From Odobenus rosmarus divergens (taxonomy: Eukaryota > Chordata > Mammalia > Carnivora > Odobenidae), in the NCBI RefSeq assembly GCF_000321225.1, contig NW_004450464.1, forward strand, positions 1,347,032 through 1,411,031: a stretch of 64,000 bases of DNA, read 5' to 3'. Below, piece by piece: positions 12,462-22,934 of this stretch (the stretch's first letter is position 1; the number at the start of each line of letters is the position of its first letter). A program made the translations under genes and the position numbers. Below the pieces are notes generated by a model. It worked only from the letters and a program-made list of their open reading frames with translations, was not told the origin of the DNA and made no database searches.

Positions 12462-13921
12462 CCTTGAGTCAGTGCCAGGATGAAGCTGATCCTACTGCAG
12501 GGCCATGAGCGATCGATTATGCAGATTAAGTACAACTGTGAGGGATGTAAGGGTGATCTGGCTGCAACATCTGTCACCCCATTGATCGCCAGGGTTGATC
12601 CGGCTAATCTGGCTGGCTAGGCGGGTGTCCCCTTCCTCCCTCACCGCTCCATGTGTGTCCCTTCTGAAGCTGCACGCTGGGTTGAAGAGGACGACCTTCC
12701 CCGATAGAGGAGGACCATTCTCCAGTCAAGGGTATACGAGTAGCTGCTCTCCCCTGCTGGAACCTCCAAACGAGCTCTCAAGGTCCACTTGTAGGAGAAT
12801 GTAGGGTAGTCAAGCTTCCAAGACTCCAGACACATCCAAATGAGGCGCTGCATGTGGCCATCTGCCTTTCTTAAAAAGAAAAAAAAAAAAAATTACAACC
12901 GTGAGGGAGACCTCCTCCTCATGGTGGCCAAGGACCCTATTGTCAATGTGTGGTATTCTGTGAACGGTGAGAGGCTGGGCACTTACATGGGCCATACTGG
13001 AGCTGTGTGGTGTCTAGATGCTGACTGGGACACCAAACATGTCCTCACTGGCTCAGCTGATAATAGCTGTCGTCTCTGGGACTGTGAAACAGGGAAGCAG
13101 CTGGCCCTACTGAAGACCAATTCAGCTGTCCGGACATGTGGCTTTGACTTTCGGGGCAACATTATCATGTTCTCCACTGACAAGCAGATGGGCTACCAGC
13201 ACTTTGTGAGCTTCTTTGACCTGTGGGATCCAAGCCAGATTGACAACAATGAGCCCTACGTGAAGATCCCCTTGCAACAACTCCAAGATCACCAATGCTG
13301 TTTGGGGACCCCTGAGGGAGTGCATCATCATAGGCCATGAAGGCAGAGAACCAGTATAGCGCCAAGTCTGGAGAGGTCCTGGTGAATGTTAAGGAGCACT
13401 CCCGGCAGATCAATGACATCCAGTTATCCAGGGACATGACCATGTTTGTCACCACCTCCAAGGACAGCACAGCCAAGCTCTTTGACTCCACAACTTTTGA
13501 ACACCAGAAGACTTTCTGGACAGAACGTCCAGTCAACTCAGCTGCCCTCTCTCCCAACTACAACCATGTGGTGCTGGGTGGTGGTCAGGAAGCCATGGAT
13601 ATAACCACCACCTCCACCAGGATTGGCAAGTTTGAAGCCAGGTTCTTTCACTCGGCCTTTGAAGAAGAGTTTGCAAGAGTCAAGGGTCACTTCGGACCCA
13701 TCAACAGTGTTGCCTTCCATCCTGATGACAAGAGCTATAGCAGCGGCGGTGAGGATGGTTCTGTCCGCATCCACTACTTTGACCCACAGTACTTTGATTT
13801 GAGTTTGAGGCTTAAGAAGCTTGGATCTCCATCAGGACCAGGGGAAGTTTCTGGGCCAGGGCTCACAGAAAGTTTTGGACTCTGAGTAATAAATTCATTG
13901 GAAAAACAAAAACGAAAACAA
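12462..13921 (+). pseudogene. EIF3I: Processed pseudogene of eIF3 subunit I (TRIP-1), interrupted by a 7SK retrocopy
   Basis: The parent protein is the 325-residue WD-repeat (beta-propeller) subunit I of translation initiation factor eIF3. The copy has no introns. It starts with a short 5' UTR, then ATG at 12480 giving MKLILLQGHERSI, and continues after the insertion with [57 protein letters not shown] and [20 protein letters not shown]. An AATAAA signal sits at 13888-13893 before an A-rich tail, and an imperfect 18-bp target-site duplication (one mismatch) flanks it. Coding capacity is lost. There is a 1-base insertion near 13268, a net 5-base loss near 13336-13345 and a 1-base loss near 13797, which puts the ancestral TAA (13813) out of frame. 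Removing the 363-bp insertion leaves 973 bases from ATG to TAA against 978 expected, which matches these three changes. It lies in sense inside the GPC5 intron and has no promoter of its own that I can see. Confidence 0.95.
12543..12892 (+). pseudogene. RN7SK: 7SK small nuclear RNA retropseudogene, nearly full length
   Basis: 7SK RNA holds P-TEFb inactive together with HEXIM and LARP7. The copy begins GGATGTAAGGGTGATCTGG and continues CTGCAACATCTGTCACCCC and TTGATCGCCAGGGTTGAT. It includes GGCTAGGCGGGTGTCCCC, AAGGGTATACGAGTAGCTGC and AGGGTAGTCAAGCTTCCAAG, and ends CTGCATGTGG...TCTGCCTTTCTT near 12872. This covers the roughly 330-nt gene end to end, including the 5' GATC-containing hairpin. 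A poly(A) run (12873-12892) follows, and a 14-bp target-site duplication TACAAC(T/C)GTGAGGG lies at 12531-12544 and 12894-12907. It interrupts EIF3I codons for IKYNREGD. The A tail, the duplication and the absence of the 7SK upstream promoter elements mark it as a retrocopy, not an active Pol III gene. Confidence 0.95.
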
Positions 13922-13939
13922 AAAACTAACCATCCTACC
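13922..13939 (+). repeat. Right target-site duplication of the EIF3I retrocopy
   Basis: This is the partner of 12444-12461, directly after the A-rich tail (AAAAACAAAAACGAAAAC). It marks the 3' boundary of the insertion. Confidence 0.92.
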
Positions 13940-14254
13940 AACACACTGTCTCAGCAACAGTACAACCATGTACCAAAGAGGCATATACTCAAACAAACAT
14001 GAGGCCACTAATGAGGCCTGTAACTTGTTCTCTGGCCACGGTGTCATTGTCAAATCTGAAAGGCGCTCACACATTGCTGGAACCCCTCCAGCTCAAGGAG
14101 CCTTCTCTATGAAGCTTTCCTTACATTTTTGTTCACTTAGTGGTGATTCTCTTCCATTTGGACTTTTTGGTAAGATTATATACTAGTAATGGAAAAGTTC
14201 CTTAGTATACACAGTGCTATTTCAATTCTAGGATGCTTCCTTTTAGCCTTTTCA
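13940..14254. other. Flank downstream of the EIF3I retrocopy
   Basis: This is the continuation of the pre-insertion sequence. No gene is recognised. Confidence 0.5.
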
Positions 14255-14345
14255 TTAATTTATCCAACATTTATTGCAAATTGATTTTATGTCAGGTACG
14301 ATTCTAGACCCTGGGGCTATGTGTTGGACATAAAAATTTATTACG
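14255..14345 (-). mobile_element. Short L2 3' end fragment
   Basis: TTATCCAACATTTATTGCAA followed by TGTCAGGTACGATTCTAGAC resembles the antisense L2 terminus, strongly diverged. Confidence 0.45.
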
Positions 14346-14453
14346 TGAGTGGCACAATTTTTCTTCCCATTAAAAGCAAAACAATACTGTCTTTAGTTGC
14401 ATTAAGATAGTTTTTGTTTTTGTTTTTGTAATGAAGCAAGTTAAGTACCATTA

Positions 14454-14650
14454 ATCTTTTTTTTAAAGATTTTATTTATTTATTTGACAGAGAGAGAGCA
14501 CAAGTAGGCAGAGAGGCAGGCAGAGGGAGAGGGAAAAACAGGTTCTCCTCTGAGCAAGGAGCCCAATGCGGGGCTCGATCCCAGGACCCTGGGATCATGA
14601 CCCGAGCCGAAGGCAGCCGTTTAACCGACTGAGCCACCCAGGCGCCCCTG
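14454..14650 (-). mobile_element. Carnivore SINE (tRNA-derived)
   Basis: This is a full-length antisense copy ending GAGCCACCCAGGCGCCCC. A perfect 14-bp target-site duplication, GTTAAGTACCATTA, lies at 14440-14453 and 14651-14664, which indicates a fairly young insertion. Confidence 0.96.
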
Positions 14651-14992
14651 GTTAAGTACCATTAAAAAAAAAAAAGTAAAATGTGAAATAGCCATTCTGT
14701 TATATATTAAACAATGGGAAAGTTAGCTCTATTACTTGATACATATAATTGGTTTTTCTGGATATAGGTAGTGATTGAGAAGGCCTCTTAAGGTTCAGGT
14801 CACTTTTATTATTTTATTTTAAAAGTATAGTATGTTTATTATGAAAAGTAGAAAATACAGACAAGGTAACAGAAAAAAAGCATAAGTTAATTCCCTATAA
14901 TTCTAGCATCCAGTGAGTACACTGTTAACTTTGTGCTGTACCTTCCAGATTTTTTGCTGGAAAACAAATACATGCACTTGCTCACTCACACT

Positions 14993-15016
14993 CACACACA
15001 CACACACACACACACA
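14993..15016 (+). repeat. (CA)n microsatellite
   Basis: There are twelve perfect CA units, preceded by a decayed CTCACTCACA stretch. Confidence 0.97.
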
Positions 15017-15054
15017 TGCTCAGATATATCATCACCATTCATTTTTCTGTACAT

Positions 15055-15120
15055 TTACTGAAAGCTAGTCTGTGCCAGGCACTGTATAAGGACTGTGAAG
15101 ACAGAGCCAAAGGAAGACAT
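15055..15120 (-). mobile_element. Short L2/MIR-type fragment
   Basis: CTAGTCTGTGCCAGGCACTG followed by TATAAGGACTGTGAAGACAG fits the conserved L2/MIR 'tgtgccaggcactg' core. It is too short to assign firmly. Confidence 0.4.
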
Positions 15121-15824
15121 CACTCCCAACATCCTGGAACTTGACTTGGAGTATCTCTGCAGTGGTCTCTTGGGTCTGCAGAGTGACATCTCTGTCTGTC
15201 CTTGAGTGATGTCTCTCTGCTGTCATTGGACACCGCACCTTACGTAGCTGAAGCTGGCTCCATGTGGTTCCACATAGGTCCTCACAAATGTACAATGAGC
15301 TCACCTGCACCACAGTGTCCAGTCCATAGGAAGTGCCGAGCCACCTGCTGCTATTATTATACTACCGGTTGCCCCCTCTTAGTATTACTAGGAGATCATG
15401 AACTACCCTAATGTTGACCAACCCTCAGTGTTACTCACTCTGGATTATGCTGCAAACTGCCCTGGATTGTCATCAAGACTTATACTTGGAACCACGGTGA
15501 GTTGTTCTGTCTGCAGCATGTCATGCAGAGCACATCTGTGCTTATCAGCAGCTCCACAGACCTGTTTATCTGAGTTGTGGCATCTTTAAGTAAGGCTGCC
15601 AGAAACTTCCTTATCTGCCCCACCCTGGCCGTGTGCTCTCTCAAATGAATTTTAGTGTATTCCACATGGATTTTTTTTTTTTTTTTCAGAATTATCCCAA
15701 GTGTATCATGTATATTTGGTGGAGTTTTTCCAGGCAGTAACAAGTCACCAAAAACTTAATTTTACTGCTATTGATTACTATAGCCAGCTTTATAAAATGC
15801 ATACATAGCTTTATAAAAAAAAAC

Positions 15825-16024
15825 CTCTTTATTTTGAAATAATTATAAACTCATGAGAGGTTGCAAAAATAGTACGTAGGGTCCCTTAAGTCCTATGCCC
15901 AGCTTCTTCCAAAGGTGACACCCCACATACTGTAGTGCAATAGCAAACCCAGAAAATTGGTTTTGGAATAATACTGTTAACTGGGCTATAGACCATATTC
16001 AGTTTTTTAAGTTTTCACATACAC

Positions 16025-16068
<44 letters not shown>

Positions 16069-16260
16069 TTCTATGCAGTTTGATCACATGTTTAGGTTTG
16101 CATAACCACCACAGCAGTCAGGTGGAGGAACAGGTAGAGAACTGTTCCATCACCCAGAAGGAACTCCCTTTGCTACCCCTTGTAGCTCACCCATCCCCCG
16201 ACCTGAGGACCTGAGTTCCAGTCCCCACCCACCAGTCTGTTGCCTGTCTTTACAGTCCTA
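15825..16260 (-). mobile_element. Old LINE-1 3' UTR (L1M type) including a GT microsatellite
   Basis: The phrases AAATAATTATAAACTCATGA, GAGGTTGCAAAAATAGTAC, TTTGATCACATGTTTAGGTT and AGAACTGTTCCATCACC match a LINE-1 3' UTR antisense pattern in which a GT-rich tract is usual at this place. Confidence 0.65.
16027..16067 (+). repeat. (GT)n microsatellite
   Basis: This is an uninterrupted GT tract of about 20 units inside an old antisense LINE-1 3' UTR. It is long enough to be length-polymorphic. Confidence 0.98.
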
Positions 16261-16802
16261 TCCTTTTAAGAATGTTAAGTACACAGGCGGTACGTAATTT
16301 GGAAATGGACTTTTTTTTTTCACAAAATACACCTTTTTAAAACGTACTCTTTTCTCTTGACTATATACCACAAACATCTTTCCATTAAACTTGCTTTACC
16401 ATCTATTTTCATTTGTTTTTTATGTAGGAAAACAAAGCAAAATTAAGCAAACAAAACAATGCAAGACAAGATAACAAAACTTTGAAAGAAAAATAAAACT
16501 GCCTGGAGCCTGTCAAATATAATGAAGGTACTTGGTTTTCAACATGCACTCAATTAAGACATTTTTTCTTAACCTGTATGTGAAAGCAGATATTTGGTCC
16601 TAGTTATGTCTGACTATTCCATATTAGACTCCAGAGAAAGCAAATAGGAAAAGAACTATGAATGCTGGTTGCACAAAATCTCATAAGCTTTTTAACATAG
16701 AAAGCCAAAATCATTTTCTCTACATTGGGACAAATGTTCTTAATTTCAGTGAAATTATAAAATTTCATGATAAAGTTGAAAAAAATCTTTCATTTAAATT
16801 TT

Positions 16803-17003
16803 CTTTCTTTTTAAAGATTTATTTATGTCAGAGAGAGAGGGCAGTGGAGAGAGGCAGATGGAGAGGGAGGGAGAGAATCTCAAGCGGACTCCCCGCGGAG
16901 CATGGAGCCTGATGCGGGGCTGGATCCCATGACCCTGAGATCATGACCTGAGCCGAAATCAACAGTTAGACATTCAACCAACTGAGCCACCCAGGTGCCC
17001 CTC
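16803..17003 (-). mobile_element. Carnivore SINE (tRNA-derived)
   Basis: Antisense copy from TTTTTAAAGATTTATTTATG to GAGCCACCCAGGTGCCCC. The flanks ATTTAAATTTTC and GTTTAAGTTTTC form an imperfect target-site duplication. Confidence 0.92.
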
Positions 17004-18349
17004 GTTTAAGTTTTCATTTCAAAAACTATCCAGCAGTTTTTAGCCAAGACTTTCTCTTCAAAGTCATTATTAATATTGAGTGTATTTCTAACATTGCTGA
17101 ATATTCAGTAAGTCATCGATATAAATTCAAGTAATTCAAATGTCAGGCTGAGTTCTCAGTAGTGATTTACATTGGCAAGAGTTTTATGAGAGTGCATTAT
17201 TAGTTTGCTGACTGCCTTAATATATAAAGGTTATAAAAGAATTTTATCCAACAGTTATGAATTTTAGCATACCACCAGGTAAATATAAATACCCAAAAGA
17301 ATACATGTGGCTTTCAAACCTCTGCAGAAATGGTCAGAGTGATTCAGGTTCTCAAATTATAGACACCCTCTTTTCTCATTAAATTAAATGCATATAGTCT
17401 TCTCACATTCTGAATGAAAACATATCTAATAGCTTTTTTGGTCATATTATAGAATCCTGAAATTCACTTTGGTTTATCAGCATTACCTTTCCTTGCCTTG
17501 TCTCTGATATCTCCACTAATACCCTGAGTTTAACTACCCATAGTCTGGGCACTTCAACTTATGAAACCATTCATATATTTTTAAACTATCAACTTAAAAA
17601 ATTTGTCCGTGTAGATACTATTGTAATTCAGATGGTGCCGACAGGAGTCTCAGAGGGTGATTACGTTTGGGTGTTTCACTGCCTAAGATTTGATTTTTTT
17701 AATTTGCATGTTTAAGCACACAACTTCATTAGTTTCCCCAGAATCAATCAGTTGGGTGTCAGATTTAAAAGAAACTGATTTATAAAATAAATGTGTTATG
17801 TTAATTATGGAATTCTAAACATGTGTTTTTATTTGGCACACTCTTCTGGTAACAGGTATGAAGTTGGCTTCTCAGGAGATGGAGTTGTGGAGAAGTTTGC
17901 TTGTTGGACAATGAATTAAAGTGGTTTGCATGATTCTTGATATTAGTTCTCAGAGTTGTGTTTGAGAACTCGGGCATGAAAAAGACGACAGATTCCTTAC
18001 TCCTACACCAGGGATTCTGATGTAAGAGGTCTGGCCTCCAGTATCTGTTACTGAGCATATTGGGATTATTCCTATGCCATTCAGCAGGGAAGCACTTCTG
18101 TAACTCGTATGCCCATCAATCTGTGCTCACCTGCCGGTCAGCTCAAAGGATGTTCCTACACAGTACTGTTCATGTTAATCAGAGATTCTTGTCCAGGGCA
18201 GTGTTGAGAACAGTTTTCTTCTTTCCCCTTTTCCCTCCTTGTTCCATTATTTTTATAAAAATTCTCATCAGTTTCCTAAGTTAAGACATCATAGATTGTT
18301 CACAACTAATTAAATTACATCTTGTATCGGATGTTACTTTTTAAAGAGC
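17004..18349. other. Unannotated intron sequence
   Basis: Mostly AT-rich. GGGATTCTGATGTAAGAGGT near 18011 hints at a decayed MER5-like piece, too weak to call. Confidence 0.5.
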
Positions 18350-18560
18350 TTTAAAGATATCATTGAAATATACAATGAACTGCACATATTTTAAATGTAT
18401 GATTTGATATGTTTTGACATATGGATAAACAGGTGAAACCATCATCTATATGTAGATAGTGAACATGTCCATTCAAACAATACCCATACCCAAAAGTTTT
18501 CCTGTGTCCCTTTGTTATTCCTCCCTCCCACTCATCCTCACTCCCTTATCTTAACCAGGG
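18350..18560 (-). mobile_element. Old LINE-1 3' UTR fragment (L1M type)
   Basis: CATTGAAATATACAATGAAC, TGATATGTTTTGACATATGG and GTTTTCCTGTGTCCCTTTGT match the antisense LINE-1 M-subfamily 3' UTR. Confidence 0.6.
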
Positions 18561-20720
18561 CTCTCTTTGCATGTTTAGTGGATCTCTTGCTGATACGTCT
18601 TAAGAAGACACTGATGAGATTTTAGAGGTGCCCTAAGATTTTGAGTTGGAAAGATTCACCTTTTAAGTTGAATGTTGGGGGATTCCTGGCATATACAATG
18701 AAAATTACCATCACCTTTCTGTAGGGCAACATGATATATGTCTATAATTTTTAGAATTTCCATGCACTTTGGCCCAGAAATTCTACCTTGAAGAACATAT
18801 AGTTAGTGGAATAATACTTAGCTATTAAGATTACTTTGTAAATTGCTTATTATTTTAGAAAGATATTTATATTACCCATGAAACTCAATCACTGGGCAGC
18901 ATATATTTATACAAAATGAACTATTAAAATATGTATGTCAGGAAGGATATACTTTAGATCAACAATGTGTTTCTGTTTAATTAAACCATGAGTATTTTAG
19001 TATTTTTCCTCATTTGTTTCTACTTTTCTAATATTTATATCATGAAATATGGAAACAAAATATTGGTGAAAATTCTATTTCACATATTGAACTTTGCACA
19101 ATTTCCGGGCTCTTCACAGTTTCAGGTTGATTTCTGTTTTCTCTAGTCTTTGTTGCTTATTGTATGCTTTTACCCCAATATTAAGGCTTAGACCCAGTTG
19201 TAGCTCAGCTTGTGTTTTGGCATTGCTTCTCCTCATAAATACTTATACAGAGAGAATCACCTGCTTCTTTTATAATGATCTCAAAGTAGTGCTTCTAGGC
19301 CTATCATTGCATCTGGTACACAGTATTGCAATGATTTCTTTACACATTTCTCCCCTATTATGGAGCTGAAATCCAGTTAATGGCACTAAATATGTCTTGT
19401 TGAATTTTGTTTGCTTCAGGGTACTTAATATGTACTTATTCAGAAACTCACAGACTGAATGAATGGCCTTCTCCATGTATCAGGTGCAAACGAGAGTGTG
19501 ATATGAGAGTTGGATAATTTCAGACTGCATGATATTGAAGGCTGTAGTCATTCTTTTTTTTCATTTTACAATCTCCATAAAATTAACCTGAAAAAATATT
19601 CTGAGAATTTAAAACAAGATAGCTTATATAGTAACTGATATTTCCTCAACCAATTCTTAGATAACATACATAAGCACATTCTAAAATTTATAAACAATTT
19701 TGACCCTTCAATATAGAGCCTTCTAGAAATATGTGGAACCATATAGGAGTCATGATTAGTGAAACTGTATGTATAATGTCATTAATATACATTTGAAAGG
19801 GATTTTCAATTTAATGTATCCATTTTATAACAAAAATGAGTTGGACAGCTATATAATAAAAGGTACAGATCCCGAAGGACATTTAAAGTTTTGAAAAACA
19901 ATAAATATTTTGTACTAGGCAGATTTATCAGTGTGAACTTGGCCAAGTAGAGTACAAAATATTTATTGGTTTTCTTCTTAATCACTAAATAGAATACAAA
20001 ATATTGATGAGAATATCATTAAAGATGAGGCCCAGAGCAGCAATAAATAAATATTCCAGTATGTTTGACTTTAGAGAAAAACCTTTTTAAAATGCCTGTC
20101 AGCTAAAGGTAAAATTTTAAAAATATATGGAGTTAATTGCCTGATTGAGAAAACTGCTATTTTATCAGGAGAAGATATTGTTTGGCATTCAACTCCCAGA
20201 GGAACCTCTATTTTGAGGTGAAAAAAATTATGAAGTCTCTTAACGGCACAGCACAGCAGCATGTTATTTACTATTTCCCCTAATAAATACAAATCATAGC
20301 CGAGGTCATCTCTGCATACCTGAAAATCCTTTTCGAGATCATTACGTCAGGTGAGAAATATATTCCATAGAGTCAGCCTCCGTGTATTATTCTGCCCCTT
20401 CAAAATTCACTGTGCTTTGTTTCTTCTCACTACATTTACTAACCAATTTGAAAGGCAGTACGGTCTTTTGTATTCTTTTTCCAGAAATAGCAGTAATAGG
20501 GGCAATGTGCAGTAATTAGGACACTTAAATTGATGGCTGAATTTAAATGTCCTATTATGCTGTCTGTAGATGTTCATGTGATTTTTTGGAATAGCCTTAT
20601 TTGCATCATGCATGAGTATCACCTAATGTTAAATGGCAAGCAACAATTCACCAAAAAATATTATTGAAGGATATAATCAATCATGGGATGGAAACAAAGA
20701 TTACTGAGTATAGATTTGCT
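18561..20720. other. Unannotated intron sequence
   Basis: AT-rich, with no named repeat. The stretch 20290-20640 is unique-looking and holds an octamer-like TTATTTGCATCATGCATGAG; this is a weak hint only. Confidence 0.5.
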
Positions 20721-20789
20721 AATTAGGCTATGGTCTATATTATAGACCATAGCCTAATTTTCATATTATAGACCATAACCTAATTTTCA
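20721..20789. repeat. Perfect palindrome with an added tandem copy of one arm
   Basis: The arms AATTAGGCTATGGTCTATA (20721-20739) and its exact reverse complement (20741-20759) are separated by one base. The right arm belongs to a 26-bp unit (20738-20763) that is repeated directly at 20764-20789 with one mismatch. Confidence 0.95.
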
Positions 20790-21127
20790 CTTAACCGTCA
20801 TAAAATATCCTAGGAGAACTATGTGTTGGATAGGAATGAGATTTTATTCAAAGACATTATTATAAAGACAGATAAATGTGAGGTCTTAGAAAAATATTTA
20901 ATAACAACATATATATGGTAGAGAAACTCCGTATTATAAAATCATGTCAGTTGTTTGGTAAAGACCTTGATGAAATCTCAAAACCTCTGCTAAAACATCC
21001 AGGACTCTCCCACCCATGACTGATCTGTCCATGGTCCAAAGCCAGTTGAAACTCTCCGTTCTTTGTAAGTACTAATTTTTGGATAATCTCCAGAAATTCT
21101 AGTCTGTGTCTTTCCTGCCATACCTAT

Positions 21128-21205
21128 TTAGAGTGCTTATTTATTCAACAAATGTTATTGAGTACCTGTAATATTCTAGGAAGAGTGCTAGGCACTGGCA
21201 ATACA
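21128..21205 (-). mobile_element. Short L2 3' end fragment
   Basis: TTATTCAACAAATGTTATTG, AGTACCTGTAATATTC and GTGCTAGGCACTGGCAATAC are the antisense L2 terminus. Confidence 0.55.
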
Positions 21206-21294
21206 AATCTAAATAAGGAGGGCTGGCAAACACAGTTTAGCAAGAAAGAACTCAAGTTTGGTAGTGGAGACCTGAGAATAAATCCACGCTCTAC

Positions 21295-21386
21295 ACTGGG
21301 TGTTATACAGAAACAATGAATCATGGAACACTACATCAAAAACTAATGATGTACTATATGGTGACTAACATAATAATAAAAAAAAA
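21295..21386 (+). mobile_element. 5'-truncated LINE-1 3' end
   Basis: About 90 bases of carnivore LINE-1 3' terminus (ACTGGGTGTTATACAGAAAC, ATGATGTACTATATGGTGAC) end in an A-rich tail. The 15-bp target duplication AAATCCA(C/G)GCTCTAC lies at 21280-21294 and 21387-21401, with one mismatch. Confidence 0.93.
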
Positions 21387-21520
21387 AAATCCAGGCTCTA
21401 CTGCTTATGGAATGCGAGATGCAGAAAAGTGGCTTTATCTCTGCATCTGGGTTTCTCCACTAGAAAATGGGGAGAAAAGCATCAGATGCCTCACAAAGTT
21501 AGAGTGAAGCATAAATGAAT

Positions 21521-21690
21521 TTGTATGGATGTACATACACATATTGTGTACATATATGTGTGCATGTGTATATAAACACATTACATGTATGCATATGTAT
21601 GTAGATACCAAATAAATATGTGTATGTATATATTACATATATATGTACTAATATATATATAGTATCCTATATATAATACTCCTATACTCT
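21521..21690. repeat. AT-rich alternating purine-pyrimidine tract
   Basis: Alternating TGTATG, TACATA, ATATATGT and TATATATA words run for about 170 bases. This composition favours unpairing or non-B structures. Confidence 0.75.
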
Positions 21691-22018
21691 TTACCATGGA
21701 TGTTGGCAAACCACTGAATATTTTAAGCAAAGCTGTGTTAGTTTTAGATTTGTATTTTTGAAAGATCACACGGCAGGAGAAAGAAGGTAAATTAAAGAGG
21801 TGAGATCAGAAGTAGGGAGACAAGCTAGTTGGCTGATGTAATTGATAAGGGACAATAAAGGCTTGCACTAGGAGCGTAGCTAGGATGAAGGATCATCTTC
21901 TCTACGTGGACAGAGGAGAAGAGTGCAGGATGGGTGGGGGGAGTTCCGGATGATGATATTCAAAACTTTTTGGGAAACTGGGTGGATGCTGGTGCTATGA
22001 ACCTGAAAGAAAAGACCC

Positions 22019-22258
22019 CAGTCGTTTCCACCTGGGGTGGGGGGAATTTTACCTCCCAGGAGACATTTGGCAATGCCTGGAGATATTTTGCATTGTTGTC
22101 TGGAGATATTTTTGATTGTCACAACGTGGAGTGGGGTGGGAATTCTGTTGGCTTCTGTTGGGTAGAGGCCAAGGTTGCTGCTCAGTATCTTACCATGCAC
22201 ACGACAGTCCTAACAACAAAGCATATCCCACTCCTATCACTGAGCTTGAGAAACCTGG
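22019..22258 (+). mobile_element. MER20-like hAT nonautonomous element
   Basis: CAGTCGTTTCCACCTGGGGT, CCCAGGAGACATTTGGCAAT, TTGATTGTCACAACGTGGAG, TGGGTAGAGGCCAAGG and CTTGAGAAACCTGG follow the MER20 order. Inside it a 23-bp unit starting GGAGATATTTT (22079 and 22102) is partly duplicated in tandem relative to the consensus. Confidence 0.75.
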
Positions 22259-22725
22259 CATTGGTGAGATAGAAGCAGGGCTTAGGCACTTTGGTAGAGA
22301 AAGGAGATGTTAGACTCAGGTTTGGACATTTTGAATTTCAAGTGCCTTAAAGTATGGTGATCATTCTGCTTAAGTTACATGGCTTATCAAAAATCAAGGT
22401 GGTGGGTGATGGGATAAACTTGAAAAATTGGTTGCAGCCACAAATCACAGGGCACAGATTATGTATAAACAGTATAGAGAGATTCAGTTATGTGTATATG
22501 CAGACATGATGATCACTTTTGAACATTATCTACATATATATTTATACAGTCTGTAAAAAAGAATAATGTGGGCTATGACTTCTCTAGATATTTTCATAAA
22601 TCATTTAGCTGTTTTATGGAATTCAGAAATGCACTATGTTTTCATGTCCTAAGAAACAACATAGGATGCATATTGTCTTCAAGAACTTTCTTGCGTTACA
22701 GAATATTTTAGAAGTTTAAATGGTC

Positions 22726-22920
22726 GAGGCACCTGGGTGGCTCAAATATCTGACTCTTGATTTCGGCTCAGGTCAGGATCTCAGGGTCGTGGAATCACAC
22801 CCCGCATGGGGCTCTGTGCTCAGCATGGAGTCTGCTTGTCCCTCTCCCTCTGCTCCTCCTCCTCCCTCCCCCCTCCCCCTCTCTCGAAAATAAATAAATA
22901 AAATCTAAAATCTTAAAAAA
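22726..22920 (+). mobile_element. Carnivore SINE (tRNA-derived)
   Basis: Sense copy starting GAGGCACCTGGGTGGCTCA and ending with AAATAAATAAATAAAATC and an A run. The perfect 14-bp duplication AAGTTTAAATGGTC lies at 22712-22725 and 22921-22934. It has an unusually long CT/CCT-rich segment (about 22835-22884). Confidence 0.95.
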
Positions 22921-22934
22921 AAGTTTAAATGGTC

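Noticed and set aside
12641..13774. Several - strand open frames across the EIF3I copy
   Set aside because: They are shadows of the GC-rich retrocopy with no homology of their own.
12840..13885. Two long + strand open frames with WD-repeat similarity as an active gene
   Set aside because: They are two halves of the EIF3I processed pseudogene, broken by frameshifts and a 7SK insertion; there are no introns, and target duplications flank it.
14790..14990. Possible LINE-related fragment (AAAGTAGAAAATACAGACAA)
   Set aside because: Similarity to a repeat consensus was too vague to assign.
16029..16214. Open frame starting with a Cys-Val repeat
   Set aside because: It is translation of a GT microsatellite.
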